From Pelagibius marinus (GTDB taxonomy: Bacteria; Pseudomonadota; Alphaproteobacteria; Kiloniellales; Kiloniellaceae): 64,000 nucleotides of DNA. The stretch is taken from contig NZ_JACSDK010000003.1 of the NCBI RefSeq assembly GCF_014925385.1, forward strand, positions 186,001 through 250,000, given 5' to 3'. The translations under genes were made by a program, and so were the position numbers. The notes beneath the pieces were generated by a model. It made no database searches and was not told the origin of the DNA. It saw only the letters and a program-made list of their open reading frames with translations. Below, one piece after another: positions 29,756-36,611 of this stretch (its first letter is position 1; the number at the start of each line of letters is the position of its first letter).

Positions 29756-30501
29756 GCGAGGCCCTGATCTCCGTCCGGTCCCTCTGCAAATGGTATGGAG
29801 CCTGGTGCGCGCTCGACCACGTCTCCCTCGAGGTCAGGGCCGGCAGCTGCACGGTGCTCTGCGGCCCCTCCGGGTCCGGCAAGTCGACGCTGCTGCGCTG
29901 TTTGAACGGCCTTGAAGAATGGGAGGCGGGCGACGTTATTATCGGTGGCTGTCCGGTCGCCCGCAGAGCGCGGGACCTCCGCCGCCTGCGCCGGGAGGTT
30001 GGCATGGTGTTCCAGAGCTTTAACCTCTTTCCACATCTGGACGCGCTGGCCAACGTGACCATTGCGCCAAGAGTCGTGGGCCGGCAGCGCCGGGCTGACG
30101 CGGAACGGGCGGGTATGGCGCTCCTGGCGCGTGTGGGGCTTGCGGATCAGGCCCGCAAGCTGCCGGCCGATCTCTCGGGCGGTCAGCAGCAGCGCGTGGC
30201 CATTGCCCGGGCGCTCGCCATGGCGCCCCGCGCCTTGCTGTTCGATGAGCCGACCTCCGCTCTCGACCCGGAGTCGATCAAGGAGGTGCTCGACATCATG
30301 GTCGAGCTTGCCGAAAGCGGCACAACGATGGTCGTGGTAACGCACGAGATGGGCTTTGCCCGACACGTCGCACACAACGTCATTTTCATGGATCGCGGAC
30401 GCATCGTTGAAGCCGCTGACCCTGCCAGCTTCTTCAAGGCGCCAGCCAGCGAGCGCGCCCGGGCATTTCTCGGGGAGATCGGGGCAACGCCCGTTGCCTG
30501 A
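29752..30501 (+). CDS. aapP: Amino-acid ABC transporter ATP-binding protein, AapP type
   Basis: A 249-residue ATPase of the polar amino-acid (GlnQ/HisP/AapP) class. Walker A is GPSGSGKST, the Q loop MVFQSFNLFPH, the signature LSGGQQQRVAIARAL, Walker B ALLFDEPTSALDPE, and the switch VVVTHEMGFARHVA. It starts within the preceding permease stop codon. It is the last gene of the lyase-importer unit. The length is normal for the family. Confidence 0.93.
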   Translation: MSEALISVRSLCKWYGAWCALDHVSLEVRAGSCTVLCGPSGSGKSTLLRCLNGLEEWEAGDVIIGGCPVARRARDLRRLRREVGMVFQSFNLFPHLDALANVTIAPRVVGRQRRADAERAGMALLARVGLADQARKLPADLSGGQQQRVAIARALAMAPRALLFDEPTSALDPESIKEVLDIMVELAESGTTMVVVTHEMGFARHVAHNVIFMDRGRIVEAADPASFFKAPASERARAFLGEIGATPVA

Positions 30502-30866
30502 TGCCCTCGAACAACGTGCGACTTCAATCTTTATCAAGTGAACTCATCGAGCTGGATTGCTTCCCCGTCTTTCGCGATAGACCACCCTCAGTTGCAGCGT
30601 CAGGCCAGCGGCTGCAGGAATGGCAGAGACCTTCGAGCGCGGCGACGATACGGCGGTTGCGGCTGAGGATTCGGATCGGGCCCTGAGTGAGATGTTTTTT
30701 TGAAGATGGCGGCCTGAACGCCAAGCTGTTCGGCTTTCGGCAAGACCCGCAAGCTGCGTCCTAGGTCAACGTCGCCTCCTGGCAGATTTTGTTGATTTAG
30801 TCGGGCTTGAACGGAGGTGAGAGGCGTGATTCCGTCTTCCTAAGGTTTTGCGGGGAGGACAGGGCA
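30502..30866. other. Gene-free stretch before IS remnants
   Basis: About 365 bases with no supported gene. The right-hand part, leading into a transposase start codon with a GGGGAGGACAGGG ribosome binding region, probably is the left portion of the IS1182-like element whose first codons follow. I cannot define its left terminal repeat. Confidence 0.4.
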
Positions 30867-31265
30867 ATGATGGGGACACAGGCGGCGCCGGACCGGCTGT
30901 TCTATGATTTCTGCCTCGATGATCACGTGCCCGGCGATCTTGCAGACTGGCTCAAGGACCGGGGCCTCGATCACGTCCGTGGCGCAGCGAACCACCCCCA
31001 GACCCAGGGTAAGATCGAACGCTGGCACCAGCCCTTGAAGAACCGCGTCCTGCTGGAGAACTACTACCTGCCGGGTGATCTCGAGCCCGCTATCGCCGAC
31101 TTCGTCGAGCGCTACAACCACCGCCGCTATCACGAAAGCCTCGGCAACCTGACGCCCGCTGACGTCTACTTCGGACGCGACCGGGCCATCATCGACAGAA
31201 GGAGAAAGATCAAAAATCTGACTATCCGAAAACGCCGCTTGGCCCATCAGCGCCAAGCCGCTTAA
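30867..31265 (+). pseudogene. Chimeric transposase remnant: IS1182-like start joined to IS3-family end
   Basis: The 132-residue frame begins with MMGTQAAPDRLFYDFCLDDH, the style of IS1182/IS5-group transposase N-termini. After about 22-25 residues it becomes the C-terminal part of an IS3-family transposase integrase core: WLKDRGLDHVRG, NHPQTQGKIERWHQ, LLENYYLPGDLE, ERYNHRRYHESLGNLTPADVYFG. No full transposase is present, so it cannot support transposition. The junction lies near 30930-30945. It most likely arose when one element inserted into or recombined with another; the in-frame fusion could still be translated. Confidence 0.75.
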
Positions 31266-31337
31266 CATCAACCAGGATGAGCCGGGGCCTCCACTAAGTA
31301 GTCACCGCACCTGTCCCATTCATTCTGATGACGGACA
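30867..31337 (+). mobile_element. Truncated IS3-family element with intact right end
   Basis: The IS3-type coding remnant is followed, about 45 bases after the stop, by CTGTCCCATTCATTCTGATG and ACGGACA (31311-31337). This fits the terminal inverted repeat of such elements (outer end TGTCCG, then CAGAATGGGACAG when read inward). No matching left end is found upstream, so the element is 5'-truncated at the junction with the IS1182-like fragment. Confidence 0.6.
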
Positions 31338-31445
31338 CTTCTAGTATAGATGAGGATACGTTGGGTCGCATCATGAGTGGGGACTTTTTCTGCAGACTGA
31401 GCGCGGTTCCACGTATTCCCTGCCGTGATTGGAGGTGTATGGCGT

Positions 31446-31910
31446 ATGGCGGAAAAATCACAAAAATCGGCGCTGCTTCGAATGGACAACGTCGGCATCG
31501 TGGTGGAATCCCTTGATGAGGCCATCTCCTTTTTCTCTGAGCTTGGCCTCGTGCTCGAAGGGCGGGCCACGGTCGAGGGAGAATGGGCCGGGCGCGTCAC
31601 CGGTCTCGGTGATCAGCGCGTCGAAATCGCTATGATGGTTACGCCCGATGGCCACAGCCGTCTTGAGCTTTCGCGATTCCTCGCTCCGTCGGTAGTTGCC
31701 GATCACCGGAACGCCCCGGTGAACGCGCTTGGCTATCTGCGCACCATGTTCACCGTCGGGAACATCGACGAGACGCTCGAGAGACTGCGCAAGCGCGGCG
31801 CTAAACTCGTTGGTGATGTAGTAATATACAAGGACATGTATCGGCTCTGCTACATCCGAGGTCCCGAAGGAATTCTTATCGGACTGGCCGAAGAGCTTGG
31901 CAACAAGTAG
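31446..31910 (+). CDS. VOC-family (glyoxalase-like) protein
   Basis: A 154-residue vicinal-oxygen-chelate fold protein. The N-terminal motif is LLRMDNVGIVVESLDEAISFF, followed by LGLVLEGRATVEGEWAGRV and the second half motif MFTVGNIDETLERLRKRGAKLVG. The C-terminal segment YIRGPEGILIGLAEEL matches VOC proteins. The family includes glyoxalases, dioxygenases and resistance proteins; metal ligands cannot be assigned firmly. The ATG has GGAGG 10 bases upstream. It follows the IS remnant directly. Confidence 0.85.
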   Translation: MAEKSQKSALLRMDNVGIVVESLDEAISFFSELGLVLEGRATVEGEWAGRVTGLGDQRVEIAMMVTPDGHSRLELSRFLAPSVVADHRNAPVNALGYLRTMFTVGNIDETLERLRKRGAKLVGDVVIYKDMYRLCYIRGPEGILIGLAEELGNK

Positions 31911-32139
31911 GTATCAATGCTGAGAGGTCGGTTCCTGGCACTCGGCGGCTGTTCTTCAGGGGCGATGGACTGGTCCGCTCCTCCCCTGCAAGCCGGCATA
32001 GACGGGCCGGGCACCCCAAATAACAGCTTGGTGGCGCTGACCAGACCTGAGGAGGCGGCCTCCGGAAAGGCGGCTATTGACCTGGTGCGGCACTATGGGC
32101 TTATTGTTCTTGTGACCGCATTCAGCTCAGAGCGGATCT

Positions 32140-32796
32140 TTACGTGCCATCCGATGGCCTGTCGGCGAAAACCGCCAGCTGCGCGTCGAAAGCGCGCCTG
32201 AAAGCGGGCCGTGCTTCGCCGCGGGCGACATAGGCCGCGAGGTTTGGAAATTCCTTCAGCAGGCCCGATCCCTGCAACCGGCGCAGCACCGTCACCATCA
32301 GCAGATCGCCGGCGCTGAACGCGCCGTCCAGCCAGTCGGCATCACCCAGGCGGCGGGAAAGTGCATCCAGGCGTTTGCGGATGCTGTCCTCGAGGACAGC
32401 CAGGTGCTGTTGATACCAGGGCTTGTCGCGCTCCAGGATGTCGGCGAGATCGCGCTCGAAGATCGGCGGCTCCACGGTGTTCAGCGCGGCGAACATCCAG
32501 GTGACCGCCCGCGCCCGCGCATTCGCCTCGTCCGGGAGCAGGCCCGCGTGCCGCTCGGCAATATGGAACACGATCGCTCCCGACTCGAAGAGGGCGAGAT
32601 CTCCTTCTTCATAGGTCGGAATCTGCCCGAAGGGATTCAGTGCCCGATGCGCGGGCCCCTTCATCGCCGCGAACGAAACCAGGCGGACGTCGTAGGCCGC
32701 GCCCGCTTCTTCCAGCGCCCAGCGAACCGGCATGTCGCGCGCCAGTCCCCTGCCGCCATCGGGCGAGCGTGCAAAGGCGGTGATAGTGATGGTCAT
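32140..32796 (-). CDS. Glutathione S-transferase family protein
   Basis: A 218-residue protein with a thioredoxin-fold N-terminal domain and helical C-terminal domain. Motifs include RWALEEAGAAYDVRLV, LNPFGQIPTYEEGDLALFESGAIVFHIAE (conserved cis-proline and the ES glutathione-binding pair), and the C-terminal FSAGDLLMVTVLRRL. Members conjugate glutathione or act as peroxidases. The gene heads a minus-strand group with PhnB-like and AHSA1-like proteins and a TetR regulator, suggesting a stress or detoxification cassette. Confidence 0.9.
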   Translation of the reverse strand: MTITITAFARSPDGGRGLARDMPVRWALEEAGAAYDVRLVSFAAMKGPAHRALNPFGQIPTYEEGDLALFESGAIVFHIAERHAGLLPDEANARARAVTWMFAALNTVEPPIFERDLADILERDKPWYQQHLAVLEDSIRKRLDALSRRLGDADWLDGAFSAGDLLMVTVLRRLQGSGLLKEFPNLAAYVARGEARPAFRRAFDAQLAVFADRPSDGT

Positions 32797-32823
32797 TGGA
32801 AGGCGCCGGGTTGGCTGCGGATA

Positions 32824-33315
32824 TCAGGCGCCCGCTCGGGCAGAGGCAGCCGCTTCGAGTGCCGCGATATCGATTTTCTGCATCTTCATCATCGCCTCGA
32901 AGGTACGCTTCGCCACGGCGCGGTCGGCAAGCGTCGTCAGCTCAAGCAGGCGCCTCGGTGTAATCTGCCAGGAGAAGCCCCAGCGGTCTTTGCACCAGCC
33001 GCACTCGCTCTCGGTGCCGCCATTTGCAGTGATCGCATTCCAGTAGCGGTCGGTCTCTTCCTGGCTTTCGGTCAACACCATGAAGCTGACTGCTTCATTC
33101 GGCGTGAAAACCGGGCCGCCGTTAAGCCCGATGAACCGCCGCCCCAGCACCGTGAACTCGACGGTCAGTTCGCTGCCCTCGCGGCCGCCGGGAAAATCAC
33201 CCGGGGCTGCGTTCACCCGGTCGACATGGCTGTCGGGAAAGGTGGCGGCATAGAATTCGGCCGCCTTGCTGGCTTCACCGTGATCGAACCACACGCAGGT
33301 AACGAGGTCAGTCAT
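32824..33315 (-). CDS. VOC-family PhnB-like protein
   Basis: A 163-residue protein of the PhnB/3-demethylubiquinone-9 3-methyltransferase-like branch of the VOC fold. It shows [44 protein letters not shown], and [23 protein letters not shown]. The ATG at 33315 is chosen over 33321 because AGGAG precedes it at proper spacing. Despite the domain name there is no methyltransferase fold; function is unknown. It sits 27 bases before the GST gene in the same transcript. Confidence 0.88.
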   Translation of the reverse strand: MTDLVTCVWFDHGEASKAAEFYAATFPDSHVDRVNAAPGDFPGGREGSELTVEFTVLGRRFIGLNGGPVFTPNEAVSFMVLTESQEETDRYWNAITANGGTESECGWCKDRWGFSWQITPRRLLELTTLADRAVAKRTFEAMMKMQKIDIAALEAAASARAGA

Positions 33316-33358
33316 GTTCATTCTCCTTGCGTCTTGCTCTTTGCGCCATCGGAGGGCC

Positions 33359-33802
33359 CTATTGGTGGATCTCCGGCTCCACCAGTTTTGTCAGCTTGTC
33401 GAGGGAGTCGCGCCATCCGAGATAGCAGGCCTCCGGCGGGATCACGTCGGGCACACCTTCCTGCTCGATGTTGAGTTCTGTGCCCACCGAAACGGCCTTC
33501 AGGGTGACGGTGACCTGCATCTCGCCCGGCAGTTTCGGATCATCGAAGCTGTCCGTGTAGACCAGGCGCTCGCCCGGCACGAGCTCGACATAGGTGCCAC
33601 CAAATGAGTGGCCCTCGCCCGTCGTGAAATTCCGGAAGGACATTCTATGGCGCCCGCCGACCTTCGCCTCCAGTTCATGGACCGTGCAGACGTAGCCATA
33701 AGGCGGCAGCCAACTCGCCACGGCATCGCTCTCTACGAAGGCGCGGTAGACCTTCTCGGGCTTTGCGGCGAGGACGCGGTGGAGGCGGATCGTACTGGGC
33801 AT
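33359..33802 (-). CDS. AHSA1/SRPBCC-domain protein
   Basis: A 147-residue START-like (SRPBCC, AHSA1) protein. It begins with [18 protein letters not shown], followed by [41 protein letters not shown], and the C-terminal helix [17 protein letters not shown]. The fold binds hydrophobic ligands. AGGAG precedes the ATG. It is the first gene after the TetR regulator in a minus-strand unit with the PhnB-like and GST genes. Confidence 0.9.
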   Translation of the reverse strand: MPSTIRLHRVLAAKPEKVYRAFVESDAVASWLPPYGYVCTVHELEAKVGGRHRMSFRNFTTGEGHSFGGTYVELVPGERLVYTDSFDDPKLPGEMQVTVTLKAVSVGTELNIEQEGVPDVIPPEACYLGWRDSLDKLTKLVEPEIHQ

Positions 33803-33825
33803 GTCATTCTCCTCTTGGTGTGATT

Positions 33826-34452
33826 TCAGTTCTTGCGTTCTACCTTTCGCGGGCTGAACAGCAGTTCCAGGTACCGGGTCAGGTGATCGATGCTGTCGGC
33901 GGCGACCGCCGCGCCGCCCTTTGCCTTGGCGAGAATGAAGGCGCCCTGCAGGATGGCCTGGGTGTGCAGCGCCAGCGACCGGGCGGTCCAGTCGGGCGAC
34001 ATGCCCCGCTCCTGCAGCGCCGCTTCGATATCGGCTTCCAGCGTCTCGGCATGGCGACTGATGCTGCGGTCGCAAGCGTCGCGGATGGCCGGACTGGTCT
34101 CGTAGGTTTCCTGCACCATGGTGCCGACGAGGCAAGTGAACTCGGGCACGCCGCCGCGCAGCAGCGCCTTGCGGAAGGCGAGGTAAGCCAGCACCCGGTC
34201 CAGCGGATCCGCATGGTCGTGATAGGGCGCCTCGGCGAACAGCGCCTCGGTCTTTTCCGACCAGTGGTCCGCCGCGGCGATGCCCAGGTCGTCCTTGCTC
34301 CTGAAGTGATGGAAGAACGCGCCCTTGGTGACCCCGGCGGTCGCGCAGAGCTCGTCAACCGTAGTGGCGGAGTAGCCCTTGGTGCGGATCACCGACAGCG
34401 CGGCATCGAGCAGCTTTGATCTGGCGTTCGGTTTTGCGGCCTGGCTGGACAT
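33826..34452 (-). CDS. TetR-family transcriptional regulator
   Basis: A 208-residue repressor. The N-terminal helix-turn-helix spans about residues 10-55, with AALSVIRTKGYSATTVDELC and AGVTKGAFFHHFRSKDDL. The C-terminal ligand domain resembles TetR_C of the LmrA/YxaF type. AGGAGG precedes the ATG at 34452. A clear operator dyad lies 23-46 bases upstream (34475-34498), so autoregulation with the four downstream genes is likely. The inducer is unknown. Confidence 0.92.
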   Translation of the reverse strand: MSSQAAKPNARSKLLDAALSVIRTKGYSATTVDELCATAGVTKGAFFHHFRSKDDLGIAAADHWSEKTEALFAEAPYHDHADPLDRVLAYLAFRKALLRGGVPEFTCLVGTMVQETYETSPAIRDACDRSISRHAETLEADIEAALQERGMSPDWTARSLALHTQAILQGAFILAKAKGGAAVAADSIDHLTRYLELLFSPRKVERKN

Positions 34453-34474
34453 CTCGCCCTCCTTTGGAAGCCGA

Positions 34475-34498
34475 AACATACCAACCAGTCGGTATGTT
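34475..34498. promoter_or_regulatory. TetR-type operator
   Basis: AACATACC (34475-34482) and GGTATGTT (34491-34498) form a perfect 8-base inverted repeat around AACCAGTC. The inner ACCAACCAGTCGGT is also nearly symmetrical, the pattern typical of TetR sites of the ACCGACCGGTCGGT class. It sits just upstream of the tetR gene. Confidence 0.8.
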
Positions 34499-34816
34499 GT
34501 CAAATGACCATAATCTGCCAGTTTCAGTGACAAGACGTCCACTCGGTCCGCGGCGCGGACATCTGCTCACGGCCACGAAGTGACCGGTGTTGGCACGAAG
34601 CCGAACTCCTCTCGACGTTAGGGCTGTGTCTGCTATGAAATCGTAGCGGACAGGTTAGGGCCATGTGACAGAAGTTGACCGCGTTCGCGCCAGGGCCAGC
34701 GCAGTGCAGCCCCGATCTTCTCTGCAATAGCGCCTGGAAGCTGTTTGGGCGCTCGAATCCGCAATGTCGTGCAGCACTTCCAGGCGGCCGGAGGCCTCGC
34801 GGGGCGCTGTGTGAAC
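34499..34816. other. Gene-free stretch between tetR and a small minus-strand gene
   Basis: About 320 bases with no convincing gene. CGCGCC-type short repeats and one 95-residue reverse frame (34633-34920) are visible, but the latter overlaps the more credible 62-residue gene in another frame. I see nothing else identifiable here. Confidence 0.4.
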
Positions 34817-35005
34817 TTACTTGTCGAGCAGGCGCTTGATGCGGTCGAAACCCGGCTGCCCCAGCGCTTCCAGGTCCTCTTCCGTGAGGGGGCCGGAGAG
34901 GTCGAGTTGACCGCGGGCAAAGCGCTCCTTCTTCAGTGTCAGGAAGGCTTCCGTAACCTCGTCGACGACCAGTTCGGCGGCGTTCTCCGCGCCCCGCTCG
35001 ACCAT
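34817..35005 (-). CDS. Small protein of unknown function
   Basis: A 62-residue, acidic, helix-rich protein (ENAAELVVDEVTEAFLTLKKE, then LTEEDLEALGQPGFDRIKRLL). AAGAGG lies 8 bases before the ATG, and the gene follows the imine-reductase-like gene after 28 bases on the same strand, so co-transcription is likely. I do not recognise a family. Confidence rests on composition, spacing and the ribosome binding site only. Confidence 0.5.
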   Translation of the reverse strand: MVERGAENAAELVVDEVTEAFLTLKKERFARGQLDLSGPLTEEDLEALGQPGFDRIKRLLDK

Positions 35006-35033
35006 GGCGGCCTCTTGCGGCGGCCCTCTGTCG

Positions 35034-35909
35034 TCAGGATGAGCGGCTCCCACGAAGCACCTTTATGACCGCGGCCGTCTCCTCCGACCCGTATCCGGCG
35101 ACCTGAGCGCGTTTCGCCAAAGCGAACAGCAGGTCGGGCAACTCGCTGTTGATGCCGGCATCCTGCGCCTGCTGGCGAATTCGGGCCAAGGCGCTGGTGG
35201 CAACATCGAGCGTCGCCCCGCCTTTGCTGACCTCGGCGAAGGTTCCGTCATTGATGGCTTGCGTCAGTGGAACGGCCCTGTCGTTGGCCGGCAGCAGCGC
35301 CGTGAAGGCCGACACGGGCACACCTTCCGACTCGCAGAGGAGGGCGCCATGAATGGAACCGAATACGACGCCCATCAGGCGCGACAGCCACGCCAGATCG
35401 AGCGCCGAGGGCGCCCCGATGTTCGGGCCGAGATAGCGCAGGTCGCCGGCAAGGTGCTGAAGGTCGGTTCGGCAATCTTCGAACGCCGCTTCCTGCCCGC
35501 CGACCAGGATGAGTCCGTCAGCCGTTCCGATGTTGCGGGGCCAGCAGAGGATGGCGCCGTCCAGATAGGAAGCACCGAAGCCATTGAACCATGTCTCGCT
35601 CTGCTTGGCTTCCTTGGGCGTCCCGGTGCTCAACTGGACGACGCTGCGGCCATTGAGCAAGGTCGTAGTAGCCGGCTGCCCGAACAGTTCTTCCGTCGTC
35701 TGATAGTCCGAAATGCAGACGATGACGCGGGGACTGGCGGCGAGGGCCTCGCCGAAGTCCGAGGGGCCGTTCGCGCCCAGCGCCACGAGGGGGGCCATTT
35801 TTTCCGGAGAGCGATTCCATACCGTCACCTTCCGCCCCGCGTCTATGAGCGTCCGTGCCAGGGCCGTACCCATCGCTCCCAGACCTGCAACCGTAACGTC
35901 GCTCATCAT
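35034..35909 (-). CDS. NAD(P)-dependent oxidoreductase, imine reductase-like
   Basis: A 291-residue member of the 6-phosphogluconate/3-hydroxyisobutyrate dehydrogenase superfamily. The Rossmann motif is VAGLGAMGTALARTLIDAG, with VTVWNRSPEKM marking NADPH preference. VVQLSTGTPKEAKQ, GASYLDGAILCWPRNIG and the C-terminal dimer helix region LARIRQQAQDAGINSELPD resemble bacterial imine reductases more than hydroxyacid dehydrogenases. The lysine typical of hydroxyisobutyrate dehydrogenases is not evident. The start at 35909 is chosen for AGGGGAG upstream; a further in-frame ATG lies at 35930. Natural substrate unknown. Confidence 0.8.
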   Translation of the reverse strand: MMSDVTVAGLGAMGTALARTLIDAGRKVTVWNRSPEKMAPLVALGANGPSDFGEALAASPRVIVCISDYQTTEELFGQPATTTLLNGRSVVQLSTGTPKEAKQSETWFNGFGASYLDGAILCWPRNIGTADGLILVGGQEAAFEDCRTDLQHLAGDLRYLGPNIGAPSALDLAWLSRLMGVVFGSIHGALLCESEGVPVSAFTALLPANDRAVPLTQAINDGTFAEVSKGGATLDVATSALARIRQQAQDAGINSELPDLLFALAKRAQVAGYGSEETAAVIKVLRGSRSS

Positions 35910-36128
35910 CGTCTCTCCCCTCTCAGCCATTCTTCCAATTCCATTAGGCGCCCGGGTCGGGAGATTGTCACCGACATATGGCCGATCCTCCCGGATCGCT
36001 CCGCCGCCCGCACGTCCGCTGCCGCGCCCGGGCCATAGGTGGAAATCGCGCGCGCTTATTCGCGCCTGTCACGAAGGCGGTGGCGCCCTAAATGGTGTAT
36101 CGGTTGTTCCTACGAAAGGAGAAGGCCC

Positions 36129-36422
36129 ATGCCCGGAAAACCTGAGGCCTTGCGAGCCGCCGGCCTCTTCGCCCTGTTTGCCGCGGTTCTTCTTGCGGCA
36201 GCGGAGAGCTACGCGGCTGTCTCCTGCGCCGACCAGATAAAGAGAGCCAAGCGGCATACAGGCGACGTGAACGTGCCGAGGCCGCATATGGGGACCGCCG
36301 CCAGGCACGTCGCCGCGGCCGAAGCGGCGCTGCGAAGCGGTGACGAGGCGAAATGTCTCGAGGAAGTGAAGAAGACCGAAAAGTGGATCAGGATGAACCG
36401 CACCCGCCGCGGCGACCGGTAG
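36129..36422 (+). CDS. Small exported protein of unknown function
   Basis: A 97-residue protein with an N-terminal signal peptide (hydrophobic core AGLFALFAAVLLAAAES, likely cleavage after SYA). The mature part has two cysteines (VSCADQIKRA and EAKCLEEV), which could form a disulfide. It also contains a helical AARHVAAAEAALRSGDEAKCLEEVKK-like repeat region resembling small helical-hairpin periplasmic proteins. AAGGAG sits 8 bases before the ATG. I do not recognise the family. Confidence 0.65.
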   Translation: MPGKPEALRAAGLFALFAAVLLAAAESYAAVSCADQIKRAKRHTGDVNVPRPHMGTAARHVAAAEAALRSGDEAKCLEEVKKTEKWIRMNRTRRGDR

Positions 36423-36611
36423 CGCGGGAGGGCGGTCTGCCGCGAGGCGGTGGGCCGGCGCAGAGATCCGCTGCGCCTCTCGGGGAAGGCGGTGCTGACT
36501 ATGACACTGTGGCGGCCTCCATGAGCCGGGACGTCGCCAGCCTGGGCCGTGAGATCGCGGCGCGCATGAAGGAACTCCGCGCTCAACGAGATCGGCGCAG
36601 CGGCTGCCGGT

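Noticed and set aside
31917-32201. 94-residue plus-strand frame between VOC and GST genes
   Set aside because: It lacks a ribosome binding site, has no recognisable domain and overlaps the GST 3' end.
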